From contig NZ_AP028031.1 of the NCBI RefSeq assembly GCF_030296915.1, positions 821,001-885,000 of the forward strand: a stretch of DNA of 64,000 nt, written 5' to 3'. A program made the translations under genes and the position numbers. The first letter of the stretch is position 1; each line of letters begins with the position of its first letter. The notes beneath the pieces were generated by a model. The model ran no database searches. It saw only the letters and a list, made by a program, of their open reading frames with translations, and was not told where the DNA came from. Positions 1 through 9,660 of the stretch are shown piece by piece. Source of the DNA: Anaerostipes hadrus ATCC 29173 = JCM 17467. Lineage in GTDB: Bacteria > Bacillota > Clostridia > Lachnospirales > Lachnospiraceae.

Positions 1-66
1 AAATGTAAGCTTCATGATGGGGATAAAGTGGAATGGCTGTATACCTGTGTCAGAGGAGATCTGTAG
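1..66 (+). CDS. C-terminal end of a DUF4430-like secreted protein (partial)
   Basis: The window opens inside a reading frame whose last 21 codons end at TAG 64-66. The tail reads KCKLHDGDKVEWLYTCVRGD, which resembles the end of DUF4430 (transcobalamin-like C-terminal) domains, where a 'DGD-x-(I/V)-x-W-x-Y-T' stretch and a final Gly-Asp are usual. The next gene, EcfT, starts on the very next base, so the two are probably co-transcribed. DUF4430 proteins are frequent partners of corrinoid ECF transporters in clostridia, which fits the following genes. Only the tail is visible, so the family assignment is tentative. Confidence 0.5.
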   Translation, partial: KCKLHDGDKVEWLYTCVRGDL

Positions 67-903
67 ATGATCAAGGCATTAAAAAGAGCCCATCCGTTCG
101 TTGTATTTACTTATTTTACAGGAATGTTTTTGCTGGCACCATTTAGCAGACATCCATGGATGACAGGAGTGCAGATGATCTGTTTATGCCTATTGTACTT
201 TTATCATAATCGGAGTTTGAAAAAGTTTTTTCCGTTGATTGCTTTGATCTTGATCGTGGCTGTAACGAATCCATTATTTGTACAAAGAGGAGGAACAATC
301 CTGTATGCAGACACACACATAAGGATCACGAAAGAAGCATTGCTTTATGGAATTCATTACGGATGTGTATTAGTAAATCTTTTACTGGTCTTTTCAATCT
401 TTAACCAATATATAAAGAAAGAGCAATGGATCTATTTATCAGGCAGATTCTTCCCTAAACTTGGTGTCGTAACATCCATGGCATTTGGATTGATCCCAAG
501 ATATCAAAACCATGCAAAGAAGATTTTAAACACACGAAAATCCTTAAAATCAGAACAGGCTGTACAGCGTGTCATGAATACAGTGTCAATGGAAACGACA
601 TGGGCATTTGAGTCTTCGATGGATCAGTTGGATTCGATGAGTGCAAGAGGTTATGGAATTGGGAAACGAACGCATTTTCATTTATTTAGGTGGGAGAGAA
701 ATGACTGGATTCATATCGTGGAGATTGTGATTTTGATGATATTAAACCTCTGGGCATACATCCACTATTATTCCAGATTTTTCTTTTATCCGATGATCAT
801 TATGCCAGCATTTCAGATGAGAGATCTGTTGTGGATGTTTATGATGGCATTTCAGTTTTTATTACCATGCATGTGGAAGGAGAATTTTGATGTACGAAAT
901 TAA
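67..903 (+). CDS. ecfT: ECF transporter transmembrane component EcfT (CbiQ family)
   Basis: Integral membrane coupling subunit of an energy-coupling-factor vitamin transporter; it links the ATPases to the substrate-binding S component. The 278-residue protein has several hydrophobic segments, including residues 13-60, 95-115 and the C-terminal third. Between them is the cytoplasmic region typical of CbiQ/EcfT, with short Ala/Arg-rich coupling motifs (the 'SMSARGYG' stretch near residue 191). The start ATG follows the upstream stop codon directly and has an AGAGGAG ribosome site about 9 bases upstream. It overlaps the ATPase gene by 14 bases, indicating translational coupling. Substrate cannot be read from EcfT; the neighbours suggest a corrinoid. 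Confidence 0.85.
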   Translation: MIKALKRAHPFVVFTYFTGMFLLAPFSRHPWMTGVQMICLCLLYFYHNRSLKKFFPLIALILIVAVTNPLFVQRGGTILYADTHIRITKEALLYGIHYGCVLVNLLLVFSIFNQYIKKEQWIYLSGRFFPKLGVVTSMAFGLIPRYQNHAKKILNTRKSLKSEQAVQRVMNTVSMETTWAFESSMDQLDSMSARGYGIGKRTHFHLFRWERNDWIHIVEIVILMILNLWAYIHYYSRFFFYPMIIMPAFQMRDLLWMFMMAFQFLLPCMWKENFDVRN

Positions 904-2443
904 TAATTTAACATTTCGATATATGTTATCGGATAGAAATTCTCTAGAGCAAGTATCATTAAAAATTAAAAAAGGAAAGATCACTCTGATCGCAGGGCCA
1001 AGCGGCAGTGGAAAGACGACGTTGTTAAGACATTTAAAAAAAGAACTGCTGCCCAAAGGTAAAAGATCTGGAAAAGTTTTATATGATGGGCAGGAAATAG
1101 AACAATTGAAAGACTTGCAGTCTGTAAAAGAAGTTGGGTATTTATTTCAGAATCCATCAGCCCAGATGGTAATGGATACCGTATGGCATGAGATCGCATT
1201 TGGACTTGAGAATCTCAGAATGCCTTATGAACAGATGAAGCGAACAGTAGCCGAGATCGTTAATTATTTTGATCTGCAGAAAATATACCATGAAGATACA
1301 GACAAGCTATCTGGCGGACAAAAACAATTGGTGAATCTGGCAGCAGTTATGGCAATGCATCCGAAAGTATTGATTTTAGATGAGCCAACCGCACAGTTGG
1401 ACCCAGCGGCAAGGAAAGATTTTCTTGTGATGCTTCAGAAAATACATAAAGAATTTGGTTTAACGATTATTTTAACATCGCATAACTTGGAAGATGTGAT
1501 GGAAATGTCAGATGAATGTGTGATCTTAGATGATGGAAAAGTTATCGAACAGGGAAATCCGAAAGAGGTTGCAAGACATCTTCAAAAAATACATCATCCA
1601 TTGGAACAGTCTCTACCACAGATTCTTCGGCTAGAAGAGAAATTTCAGATAGAACTGACCTTTTCGATGGAAGAAGCAAGGGAACAGATCAGGAAAAAAG
1701 AATATCAGTTGATAAAGAAAACACATTTTGAAGGAAAAACAGTTTTTTCAATTTCACATTTATATGCAGGGTATGAGAAAGGAAAGGATGTTCTTTCGAA
1801 TCTGTCAGTCGAAGTTAAAGAAGGTGAAATCTTTGCAGCTGTCGGAGCAAATGGAAGTGGAAAATCAACGCTTCTTTCTTGTATGGTAAAGCAGATGAAA
1901 TTTGATGGAAAATTAAAATGCAAGAAAAAAATCGTCTATATGCCACAAGATCCAACACTATTGTTTGTAAAAGATCAGTTGTTTGAAGACCTTTTGGAGA
2001 TGGGAAAAGAAAAAGAAGTAAAAATCGATAAATTATTGGAAATGGCGGATCTAATGAGAGAAAAGAAGTCACATCCATATGATCTAAGTGGAGGACAGCA
2101 GCAGATGGCAGCGTTGATCAAAGTATTACTTGCAGATCCAGAAATCTTGCTGTTAGATGAGCCGACCAAAGGAATGGATCGGGAACACAGCAGGAAGTTT
2201 GGAGACCTTTTACGCAAACTTACAGATCAGGGAAAAACGATATTTATCGTATCGCATGATCTGGAATTTTGTGCTGAGTATGCTGACCGCGTTGGAATGA
2301 TGTTTGATGGGAAAATTGAGGGAATTGATGAGCCATCCAAGTTTTTTGCACAAAATTATTTCTATACGACAGAGTGTGCAAAGATTACGAGAGATTTTGA
2401 GAAAGTGATCATTCTGCCACAGGAGGTGGTAAGCGTATGTTAA
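890..2443 (+). CDS. ECF transporter ATPase, two ABC domains fused (EcfA-EcfA')
   Basis: Cytoplasmic ATPase energising the ECF transporter. A single 517-residue chain carries two complete ABC modules. The first has Walker A GPSGSGKT near residue 36, signature LSGGQKQ and Walker B LILDEPTAQLD. The second has Walker A GANGSGKS near residue 318, signature LSGGQQQ and Walker B LLLDEPTKGMD. Most ECF systems use two separate genes, so this is the fused form seen in some Firmicutes. I chose ATG 890 rather than the in-frame TTG at 887 because AAGGAG sits 7 bases upstream of it. It overlaps ecfT and the S-component gene, forming a tight operon. Confidence 0.9.
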   Translation: MYEINNLTFRYMLSDRNSLEQVSLKIKKGKITLIAGPSGSGKTTLLRHLKKELLPKGKRSGKVLYDGQEIEQLKDLQSVKEVGYLFQNPSAQMVMDTVWHEIAFGLENLRMPYEQMKRTVAEIVNYFDLQKIYHEDTDKLSGGQKQLVNLAAVMAMHPKVLILDEPTAQLDPAARKDFLVMLQKIHKEFGLTIILTSHNLEDVMEMSDECVILDDGKVIEQGNPKEVARHLQKIHHPLEQSLPQILRLEEKFQIELTFSMEEAREQIRKKEYQLIKKTHFEGKTVFSISHLYAGYEKGKDVLSNLSVEVKEGEIFAAVGANGSGKSTLLSCMVKQMKFDGKLKCKKKIVYMPQDPTLLFVKDQLFEDLLEMGKEKEVKIDKLLEMADLMREKKSHPYDLSGGQQQMAALIKVLLADPEILLLDEPTKGMDREHSRKFGDLLRKLTDQGKTIFIVSHDLEFCAEYADRVGMMFDGKIEGIDEPSKFFAQNYFYTTECAKITRDFEKVIILPQEVVSVC

Positions 2444-3069
2444 ATGCGGTGATCATTTTTATGGTGTGTATATCATGTATTCCATACTATTTTAAATATG
2501 AAAAGAAGAAACCACAGACAAGAGAAAGTGTCGTGCTTGCGGTGATGATCGCATTGACGGTTGCATCCAGAATGTTATTTGCATTTTCACCAGGATTTAA
2601 ACCAGTTAGTGCAATGGTGATCATCTGTGGTATGGCATTTGGAAGAGAATCTGGCTTTTTATGTGGATCTTTAAGTGCTGTGGTATCGAACTTCTTTTTT
2701 GGACAAGGACCATGGACTCCATTTCAGATGCTTGCATGGGGAATGATCGGATGGATCTCAGGAATTTTAAATCAGAGAAAATGGTTGGAAAACAGTAAGA
2801 TACTGTTAACGATTTTTGGGATTCTTTCAGGAATTTCATATTCTTTTGTGATGGATATCTGGACACTTCTGGCAGCAGAAGATGGATTTCAGTGGATGCG
2901 GTATGTGGCAGTATTAGGAACTTCGGTTCCAGTGACGATTGAATACTGCGTATCGAATGTGATATTTTTATGGATTTTAACACCTGTTTTTGTGAAGAAA
3001 CTAAACAGGGTTAAATATAAATATGGTTTCTTCAAAGATGAAGAAGTCAGGAAACTAATCAATCAATGA
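2437..3069 (+). CDS. ECF transporter S component, probably for a corrinoid
   Basis: Membrane substrate-binding subunit of the ECF transporter: 210 residues and about six hydrophobic segments. The stretch 'FFFGQGPWTPFQM' near residues 87-99 is characteristic of a group of ECF S components in clostridia. It starts 7 bases before the ATPase gene ends, behind a strong AGGAGG site at 2421. Its position between EcfA and two secreted proteins, one DUF4430-like, supports cobalamin or another corrinoid as substrate. Specificity is inferred from context, not from a recognised binding motif. No cobalamin riboswitch is visible here; it would lie upstream of the window. Confidence 0.75.
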   Translation: MLNAVIIFMVCISCIPYYFKYEKKKPQTRESVVLAVMIALTVASRMLFAFSPGFKPVSAMVIICGMAFGRESGFLCGSLSAVVSNFFFGQGPWTPFQMLAWGMIGWISGILNQRKWLENSKILLTIFGILSGISYSFVMDIWTLLAAEDGFQWMRYVAVLGTSVPVTIEYCVSNVIFLWILTPVFVKKLNRVKYKYGFFKDEEVRKLINQ

Positions 3070-3089
3070 GACATAACAAGGAGGAATTT

Positions 3090-4895
3090 ATGAGAACGAT
3101 GAAACGTGTAGCGGCAGTGGCATTGTCTGTTGTCGTGCTGATGACATCAGGGGTTAGTGCAAAAGCAGCAGTGACGGATGTGCAGCCAGCGAAGAGTAGT
3201 AGTGAGGCGGTGCTTAAGTGGGCAAAGAAAGTTGGAGAACCATTTGATGAGAAAACATATGCAAATAACACAGTATCTAAGATCAAGTTGGTTGGAAACT
3301 ACCTTTATGTAGCAGATGATGCAAAACATCGTATCATGAAAATTGATAAGAAAGATGGAACAATTTTAAAAGAACAGAAATATTGTGATGAATCTTATAT
3401 TCAGGGATATGTCAGCAGTATTGGATATGGAGATGGTAAGGTTTATGTAGGATACGACAATGGTCGTGTACAGGCATTTGATGAGAACACATTAGAATCT
3501 TTATGGATTACAGATGAAAATAAGAATGCAATTAACTCTGATTTCGTATTTACAAATGGAAAATTATATTTTGGGACAACAGCCAAGACAACAGATTGGT
3601 ATGATAATGGTGCACCATTTTCTTATTATGTTGTAACGACATCAGATGATGATAAAACAAAACCTGATGAAGAAAAAACAATGAAAAAAGTAGTAGAATC
3701 TAAAACAGGAAAATTTTATTTGAAAAAAGGTGTAGTTCTTGGAAAATACATTGTTATTTCTGATACAGCAGGAACTTTAACAATGATCGATACAACAAAT
3801 GATAAAGTTACAGATACAAAGGATATTGGAGAAGCTTTTTCTGGTAATATCACTTATGATGAAATGACAGGAACAATTTATTTTGTAGCAGGAACAAATG
3901 ATCTGTACGGTATCAAAGTATCAGCTGATGGAAAATTAAAAGATGAGAAAAAAGTCAGATTATATGAAACAGGATATTCCTCAACTACACCAGAAGTATA
4001 TAATGGAAAAGTTTATGTATCTGGATCAAAAGGAAAAGCATTTCAAGATAAAGGATATATGGCAGTTGCAGATGTAAGTTCTGATAAGTATAAAGTAAAT
4101 TATACAGTAGAATTATCTAATTATTCTCAGTGTGAACCAACAATTGTAAAAACAGGGGAAAATTCTGTGCGTGTATATTTCACAATTAATGATGAACCAG
4201 GTGGAATTTATGCAATTGAAGATTCAAAAGATGCAACATCAGCAACATTGGAAACAGTTTATGAACCAACTGGGGACATAAAGAATACAGGATGTATGAG
4301 TGATGTAGTGGTTGATGAAGATGGTACAATTTATTTTGCAAATGATTCTAAATATATTATGTCAGTAGGCAAAAAAGTTGAAGATACAAAAAAATCAGAT
4401 GTAATCACAGTAAAACCAGTCACAAAAACAGTAAAAAGTACAAGAAGCGTAAAACTGACATGGAAAAAGAAAAAATCCGCCAAAGGCTATGTCATTTACG
4501 CCAAAGCAGGAAAAGGTAAATACAAAAAAGTAACAACCGTAGGAAAGAAAACATCAAAGACGATCAAAGTCAACAAAGACTCATCCTACAAATTTAAAGT
4601 AAAACCATACAAACTAACAAAGAAAAACAAAAAGAAATATTTTAAAGCCTATGCAGCCAAAGCCAAATTCGGAAGCAAGACAGTTAAAGTAACATTTAAA
4701 AATGTCACAGGATATGCAAGCTACAAAGTGCAGATGAAAGCAGGAAAAGCAGCATATAAGACAGTAAAAACAACAACCAAAGGCGGAACGATCACATATA
4801 CAAAGAAAAAAGCCAAAGTAGGAACAACTTACAAATTCCGCTTAAAAGGAATCAATAAGGTAAACGGAAAAACAGTTTCTGTAGTGATCAAATAG
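3090..4895 (+). CDS. Secreted PQQ-propeller-like protein with C-terminal lysine-rich Fn3-like repeats
   Basis: Exported protein of 601 residues. Residues 1-27 form a signal peptide (MRTMKRVAAVAL then SGVSAKAA). Residues about 40-430 show repeated short strands such as 'GDGKVYVGYDNGRVQAFD', 'NGKLYFG' and 'DGTIYFANDS', typical of PQQ/quinoprotein-like beta-propellers. The last 160 residues are very Lys/Tyr/Thr-rich and look like two fibronectin-III-like wall-associated repeats. I placed the start at ATG 3090 because AAGGAGG lies just upstream; an earlier in-frame ATG at 3066 overlaps the S-component stop but lacks such a site. Being last in the ECF operon, it may capture or hand over the vitamin at the surface. 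The binding role is inference. Confidence 0.7.
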   Translation: MRTMKRVAAVALSVVVLMTSGVSAKAAVTDVQPAKSSSEAVLKWAKKVGEPFDEKTYANNTVSKIKLVGNYLYVADDAKHRIMKIDKKDGTILKEQKYCDESYIQGYVSSIGYGDGKVYVGYDNGRVQAFDENTLESLWITDENKNAINSDFVFTNGKLYFGTTAKTTDWYDNGAPFSYYVVTTSDDDKTKPDEEKTMKKVVESKTGKFYLKKGVVLGKYIVISDTAGTLTMIDTTNDKVTDTKDIGEAFSGNITYDEMTGTIYFVAGTNDLYGIKVSADGKLKDEKKVRLYETGYSSTTPEVYNGKVYVSGSKGKAFQDKGYMAVADVSSDKYKVNYTVELSNYSQCEPTIVKTGENSVRVYFTINDEPGGIYAIEDSKDATSATLETVYEPTGDIKNTGCMSDVVVDEDGTIYFANDSKYIMSVGKKVEDTKKSDVITVKPVTKTVKSTRSVKLTWKKKKSAKGYVIYAKAGKGKYKKVTTVGKKTSKTIKVNKDSSYKFKVKPYKLTKKNKKKYFKAYAAKAKFGSKTVKVTFKNVTGYASYKVQMKAGKAAYKTVKTTTKGGTITYTKKKAKVGTTYKFRLKGINKVNGKTVSVVIK

Positions 4896-4973
4896 AAGTA
4901 CTGGATAAAATACAAAAAAGGGCTTGATTTTCAAAAAGAATCATTGTATCCTATAACCAGTGAAGTTACTGAC

Positions 4974-5020
4974 AAGGGCGTCAAACAATTAGTTTCATAT
5001 TGTTTGTCGCCCCTTTTTTT
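4974..5020 (+). terminator. Rho-independent terminator of the ECF operon
   Basis: An inverted repeat (GGGCG-CAAACAAT paired with ATTGTTTG-CGCCC, one mismatch) is followed by a run of seven T. It separates the vitamin-uptake genes from the glutamine synthetase gene. Confidence 0.85.
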
Positions 5021-5094
5021 CTACTATCAGTTAGATAATAGAAGAAAAATATATAGATTATGCTTCAAATGTAAGAGAAGAAAGGAAGAACTCT

Positions 5095-7212
5095 ATGAAG
5101 GAAAAAATCAATGTATCAGAAATCTTCGGATCCCACGTATTTAACGACAGTGTTATGAAAGCACGTCTTCCAAAGGCCGTTTACAAAGATCTGAAAAAGA
5201 CAATCGAAGAAGGAACAGAATTAAATCCAGCAATTGCAGACGTAGTTGCGAATGAGATGAAAGAATGGGCTATTGAAAAGGGTGCTACACATTATACTCA
5301 CTGGTTCCAGCCATTAACAGGTGTGACAGCAGAGAAACATGACGCTTTCATTAACCCAACAGACGATGGTAAAGTTTTACTTGAGTTCTCAGGAAAAGAA
5401 CTGATCAAAGGTGAACCAGATGCATCTTCATTCCCATCTGGTGGATTAAGAGCAACATTTGAAGCAAGAGGATATACAGCATGGGATTGTACATCACCAG
5501 CATTCATCAAAGAAACAGATAATGCTTGTATCTTATGTATTCCAACAGCATTCTGTTCATACAAAGGTGAAGCATTAGACAAGAAGACACCACTTCTTCG
5601 TTCTATGCAGGCATTAGATATCCAGACAACAAGATTATTAAATGTATTAGGAAATAAGAATGTGAAACGTGTTAGCACATCCGTTGGACCAGAACAGGAA
5701 TATTTCTTAGTTGATGAAGAAAAATATAAACAGAGAAAAGACTTGATCTTCACTGGACGTACATTATTCGGAGCAATGCCTCCAAAAGGTCAGGAAATGG
5801 ATGACCATTACTTTGGAATCATCAAACCAAGAATCGAAGGATTCATGAAAGATTTAAATATCGAAGCATGGAAACTTGGAATCAGTGCGAAGACAGAACA
5901 TAACGAAGTAGCTCCAGCACAGCACGAATTAGCACCAATCTATAACTCAAACAACGTGGCAACAGACCACAACCAGTTATTAATGGAAACAATGAGACGT
6001 GTAGCAAGACGTCATGGATTAAAATGCTTACTTCATGAGAAACCATTTGCAGGAATTAATGGATCAGGAAAACATAACAACTGGTCTATGGTAACAAATG
6101 AAGGAAAGAACCTGTTAGATCCAGGAAAAACTCCTCATGAAAACCAGCAGTTCTTACTGATTTTAGCATCTATTATTGCAGCAGTGGATAAACATGCAGA
6201 TTTACTTCGTATGTCAGCTTCCACACCAGGAAATGACCACAGATTAGGAGCTAATGAGGCACCTCCAGCAATCATCTCTATCTTTCTTGGAGATCAGTTA
6301 GAAGATGTTGTAAAACAGCTTGTAACAAGAGGTGAGGCGACAGAATCCAAACATGGAGACAAATTAGCATCTGGTGTTCATTCATTACCAGCATTTGAGA
6401 AAGATGCAACAGACCGTAACAGAACATCACCATTCGCATTTACAGGAAACAAATTCGAATTCCGTATGGTAGGTTCTACACAGTCTATCTCTGATCCAAA
6501 CGTTGTATTAAATACAATCGTAGCAGATGTCTTTGCAGATGTATGTGACAGATTAGAGAAAGTAGAAGGCGGAGTTGAAGCAGTAGCTATGGAAGCTCAC
6601 GAGATCACAAAAGAATTATTAACACAGCATCAGAGAGTTATCTTTAATGGTAACGGATATTCTGACGAATGGGTAGCTGAAGCTGAGAGAAGAGGACTTC
6701 CAAACTTACACAGCATGGTAGATGCAATCCCAACATTAACAACAGATAAAGCAGTTAAGATGTTTGAGAAATTTGGAGTATACACAAAAGAAGAATTAGA
6801 GTCTCGTGTTGAAGTATTATATGAACAGTATTCTAATACAATTAACATTGAAGGACTTGCAACATTAGATATCGCTAAGAAACAGATTGTTCCAGCAGTT
6901 ATGAAATACCAGAGAAAACTTGCAAATGGCGTTGCTGAATTAAAGACAGTTGGTGTTGACAGCTCTGTACAGGAAAAATTGTTAGAAGATATCACAGCAA
7001 ACTTAAAAGATCTGTTTGCTGCGATCAACAAGTTAGAAGCTGATATTCCAGAAGCTCAGGCATTAGAAAGTGAAGCTCAGGCTCGCTGCTATCATGATAC
7101 GATTTTCACAGATATGAGTGCCGTACGTGAACCAGCAGACAAACTGGAAATGTTAGTAGCAAAAGAAGACTGGCCAATGCCAAGTTACGGAGATCTGATT
7201 TTCGAAGTATAA
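5095..7212 (+). CDS. glnN: Type III glutamine synthetase (GlnN)
   Basis: Cytoplasmic enzyme making glutamine from glutamate, ammonia and ATP. The 705-residue length is typical of the GSIII family (about 700-730) rather than GSI (about 450). The opening '[15 protein letters not shown]' and the internal segments '[12 protein letters not shown]', '[11 protein letters not shown]', '[13 protein letters not shown]' and '[12 protein letters not shown]' are hallmark GSIII motifs forming the metal and glutamate sites. The ATG follows AAAGGAAG by 9 bases. It is monocistronic, with terminators on both sides. GSIII is common in Bacteroides and clostridia. No known glutamine or ammonia riboswitch was seen in the 75-base leader. 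Confidence 0.97.
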   Translation: MKEKINVSEIFGSHVFNDSVMKARLPKAVYKDLKKTIEEGTELNPAIADVVANEMKEWAIEKGATHYTHWFQPLTGVTAEKHDAFINPTDDGKVLLEFSGKELIKGEPDASSFPSGGLRATFEARGYTAWDCTSPAFIKETDNACILCIPTAFCSYKGEALDKKTPLLRSMQALDIQTTRLLNVLGNKNVKRVSTSVGPEQEYFLVDEEKYKQRKDLIFTGRTLFGAMPPKGQEMDDHYFGIIKPRIEGFMKDLNIEAWKLGISAKTEHNEVAPAQHELAPIYNSNNVATDHNQLLMETMRRVARRHGLKCLLHEKPFAGINGSGKHNNWSMVTNEGKNLLDPGKTPHENQQFLLILASIIAAVDKHADLLRMSASTPGNDHRLGANEAPPAIISIFLGDQLEDVVKQLVTRGEATESKHGDKLASGVHSLPAFEKDATDRNRTSPFAFTGNKFEFRMVGSTQSISDPNVVLNTIVADVFADVCDRLEKVEGGVEAVAMEAHEITKELLTQHQRVIFNGNGYSDEWVAEAERRGLPNLHSMVDAIPTLTTDKAVKMFEKFGVYTKEELESRVEVLYEQYSNTINIEGLATLDIAKKQIVPAVMKYQRKLANGVAELKTVGVDSSVQEKLLEDITANLKDLFAAINKLEADIPEAQALESEAQARCYHDTIFTDMSAVREPADKLEMLVAKEDWPMPSYGDLIFEV

Positions 7213-7241
7213 TAATTACATAGTTTGTAAAACTTCTTAAT

Positions 7242-7288
7242 ACACAAAGAGAAAGCAGCAGAGAAATCTGTTGCTTTCTTTTTGTGTA
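7242..7288 (+). terminator. Rho-independent terminator after glnN
   Basis: A nearly perfect stem (ACACAAA-AGAAAGCA-CAGA paired with TCTG-TGCTTTCT-TTTGTGT around a GAAA loop) runs into T-rich sequence. Confidence 0.85.
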
Positions 7289-7384
7289 TCAACTATTGTT
7301 TGAAAAATATTCCAGAATATATTTTTTGAAATTTCATATTCTAAAGAAAAAGAATATCTTACAAAATTAGAAAAGAGGAAGAAT

Positions 7385-8155
7385 ATGAAAAAGAAATTTT
7401 TTGCATATATGATCATAGGGATTCTTCTGTTCACATTTCTGGCACAAGGGAAGGAAACAAAGACATACTGGTTTCAGATTGCAAGTCAGGGTGAAGGGGA
7501 AAGTGGCTTTTTAACCAACAGTAATTTGAATCAAAAGAAAGTTTATTTAACCTTTGATGACGGACCATCCGATCATACGGCACAGATTCTTGATATTCTA
7601 AAGAAACATAAGGTGAAGGCGACATTCTTTGTCGTAGGAAAAGAAACGGAACATGCCAAGAAAATGTATCAAAGAATCGTGTTAGAAGGTCATACATTGG
7701 CAATGCATTCCTACAGTCATAATTATGATCAGATTTATGCGAATGTAGGTGCATTTTCGAAAGACCTTATGAAACTACAGAAATATTTATATGAGCTAAC
7801 AGATGTAAAGCCATATATTTACCGGTTTCCGGGTGGCAGCAGTAATCATTGCGCAAAAAATATAAAACCGTATATCCGGTATGTGAACGAAAAGGGATTA
7901 CTTTATTTTGACTGGAATGCATTGAATGAAGATGCGCTTAATTTTGAACAAAGTCCTCAGCAGTTAAACAAGAAGATTTTAAAGGATGTCAGGAGACAGA
8001 AAACAAGTATTGTATTAATGCATGATCTTCATGAGACAACAAATACAGTGAAAGCATTAGATCCGCTGATCAAAACATTGAAAAAAGAAGGGTATCAGAT
8101 CCTTCCGATCACTAAAAATACTAAGCCGATCCATCATGTATCCATTGACAAATAA
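7385..8155 (+). CDS. Polysaccharide deacetylase (NodB domain), membrane-anchored or secreted
   Basis: Zinc-dependent deacetylase of carbohydrate-esterase family 4, acting outside the membrane, probably on peptidoglycan N-acetylglucosamine or a surface glycan. Of 256 residues, 1-20 form a hydrophobic signal or anchor. The NodB motifs are complete: TFDDGPSD near residue 56 (catalytic base and zinc Asp), HSYSH near 102 (two zinc His), RFPGGSS near 144, a DWNALNEDA segment, and a late LMHD with the second catalytic His. It has its own start site (AAGAGGAAG then ATG) between two terminated genes. Which glycan it acts on cannot be told. Confidence 0.9.
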   Translation: MKKKFFAYMIIGILLFTFLAQGKETKTYWFQIASQGEGESGFLTNSNLNQKKVYLTFDDGPSDHTAQILDILKKHKVKATFFVVGKETEHAKKMYQRIVLEGHTLAMHSYSHNYDQIYANVGAFSKDLMKLQKYLYELTDVKPYIYRFPGGSSNHCAKNIKPYIRYVNEKGLLYFDWNALNEDALNFEQSPQQLNKKILKDVRRQKTSIVLMHDLHETTNTVKALDPLIKTLKKEGYQILPITKNTKPIHHVSIDK

Positions 8156-8212
8156 TGGGCTTTCACGTAGAATATGTTCGGTAAAGGATTTATTTTACGT
8201 GAGGAGAATGAC

Positions 8213-8815
8213 ATGATCATAAAAAGTGTAAATTTAGAAACCGTCTGTGGGATCACAAGTAAATTACCAGACAATACATTGCCAGAAGTGGCATTTGCTG
8301 GAAAATCAAATGTAGGAAAATCATCACTGATCAATGCACTGATGAACCGCAAATCTTACGCGAGAATTTCAGCACAGCCTGGAAAGACACAGACGATCAA
8401 TTATTATAATATTAACGAAGAACTTTATTATGTAGACCTTCCAGGATATGGATTTGCGAAAGTAACACAATCCGTCAAGGAAAAATGGGGACACATGATC
8501 GAAAATTACTTGCAGACATCAAAACAGCTAAAAATGGTCTTTTTACTAATCGATATCAGACATAAGCCATCAAAGAACGATGTTATGATGTATGACTGGA
8601 TTCTTCACAATGGATATCGTCCAGTGATCATTGCAACAAAGCTTGACAAGCTGAAGAGAAGCCAGGTGCCAAAACATTTAAAAGAGATCCGCACAGAGCT
8701 TCAGATGGATAAGGAAACACCAATTTTCCCATTCTCAGCATTATCAAAACAGGGAAGAGATGAGATCTGGGATTTCATTGAGTCAATGGTGCTTCAACAA
8801 GAAGAAGCCGAATAA
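8213..8815 (+). CDS. engB: Ribosome biogenesis GTPase EngB (YsxC/YihA)
   Basis: Essential cytoplasmic GTPase needed for assembly of the large ribosomal subunit. The 200 residues carry the G1 loop GKSNVGKSS near residue 29, G3 DLPGYGFAKV and G4 TKLDK, with the circular spacing usual for EngB. ATG 8213 is preferred because GTGAGGAG lies 7 bases upstream; the in-frame ATG at 8174 would add 13 atypical residues. In many Firmicutes engB follows lon and clpX, which is not so here. Its 3' end meets the convergent DUF4364 gene in a shared terminator. Confidence 0.95.
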   Translation: MIIKSVNLETVCGITSKLPDNTLPEVAFAGKSNVGKSSLINALMNRKSYARISAQPGKTQTINYYNINEELYYVDLPGYGFAKVTQSVKEKWGHMIENYLQTSKQLKMVFLLIDIRHKPSKNDVMMYDWILHNGYRPVIIATKLDKLKRSQVPKHLKEIRTELQMDKETPIFPFSALSKQGRDEIWDFIESMVLQQEEAE

Positions 8816-8829
8816 TTATTTATTCGGCT
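8806..8829. terminator. Bidirectional terminator between engB and the DUF4364 gene
   Basis: A perfect 10-bp inverted repeat AGCCGAATAA / TTATTCGGCT spans both convergent gene ends, so it overlaps both stop regions and could stop transcription in both directions. Confidence 0.7.
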
Positions 8830-9349
8830 CGTCAAATAACAATTTTTCAATTAGCATAGAATAGACATCGGAGTGTTTTTTCTCCCAATGGTCACATATG
8901 TAAACTGCCTGGTCTCTTGAGACAACATTTAAGTTGATCTCAAGGAGCAGGTTTTCTTTTTCTCTGATCTTAAGATTTACGGTATATTCGTCTCCTTTGG
9001 ATGGATAAAAATCAGCAGTCACACTGGCTTCCTTACGAAGCTCATATTCTTTTTCTTTTAAAAACTGAGCGATATCTTCTTTGATAGAGTTTGGAATCTG
9101 GTATTCAAACATCTCAATTGCTTCAGATCCCTCGTCACTGAGCGCGTAGTGGCTCATATTACGAATCTGCTTGACTCTGAGCATATTTTCTTCCTCTAAC
9201 TCATGAAAAGCTCTCTGAACAGTAAAATAATTGGTATATCCCTTATCAAGGATAAATTCAGAAATCTGTGAATTGCTCAAAGGGAAATCTACCTTCTCAA
9301 TTAAATATAAAATCATAAGCTTATAAAGTGTTAATTGTTCTTGTTCCAT
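8816..9349 (-). CDS. DUF4364 family winged-helix protein
   Basis: A 177-residue cytoplasmic protein. The first 80 residues look like a winged-helix module ('LTLYKLMILYLIEKVDFPLS', then 'GYTNYFTVQRAFHELEEENML' and 'HYALSDEGSEAIEMF'). The C-terminal half is a beta-rich domain ('EYTVNLKIREKENLLLEINL'). This matches the DUF4364 family found across clostridia, thought to be transcriptional regulators with no known target. GGAG lies just before its ATG. The neighbourhood gives no firm hint of what it controls. Confidence 0.85.
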   Translation of the reverse strand: MEQEQLTLYKLMILYLIEKVDFPLSNSQISEFILDKGYTNYFTVQRAFHELEEENMLRVKQIRNMSHYALSDEGSEAIEMFEYQIPNSIKEDIAQFLKEKEYELRKEASVTADFYPSKGDEYTVNLKIREKENLLLEINLNVVSRDQAVYICDHWEKKHSDVYSMLIEKLLFDEPNK

Positions 9350-9471
9350 GGCTGATCTCCTTTGATTTATCGATAAAAGTCACTATGAAAAATTATAACA
9401 CCACATGATTTTTCTTGCAACTTATGAATGAAAAGTTAAAAATGACAGATAATAACGCTGAGGTGATAAGA

Positions 9472-9660
9472 ATGAAAAGAAAGTACCAGTGGATCCTATG
9501 TGCAGGACTGATCATTTTTGTGATCGCAGCGTTTTGTGTCTTAGTATCCAAAGATAACAAGGAAGAAGTGAAAGGTGCATTTGTAAGAGAAGGAGGATAT
9601 CAAAGTGAATGTTTATATCAAAGCGCAAGAAAGTGTATGTCTTGTGCATCCAGAGATTAA
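9472..9660 (+). CDS. Possible 62-residue single-pass membrane protein ahead of spoVAA
   Basis: The frame from ATG 9472, with GAGGTGATA just upstream, gives a short basic N-terminus followed by one clear membrane segment (residues 7-27) and a charged tail. The last 18 codons overlap the start of spoVAA in another frame and have the look of shadow sequence, so the true gene may once have ended earlier. I do not recognise the family. It could be a small membrane protein co-expressed in the forespore, or a decayed relic. Confidence 0.4.
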   Translation: MKRKYQWILCAGLIIFVIAAFCVLVSKDNKEEVKGAFVREGGYQSECLYQSARKCMSCASRD

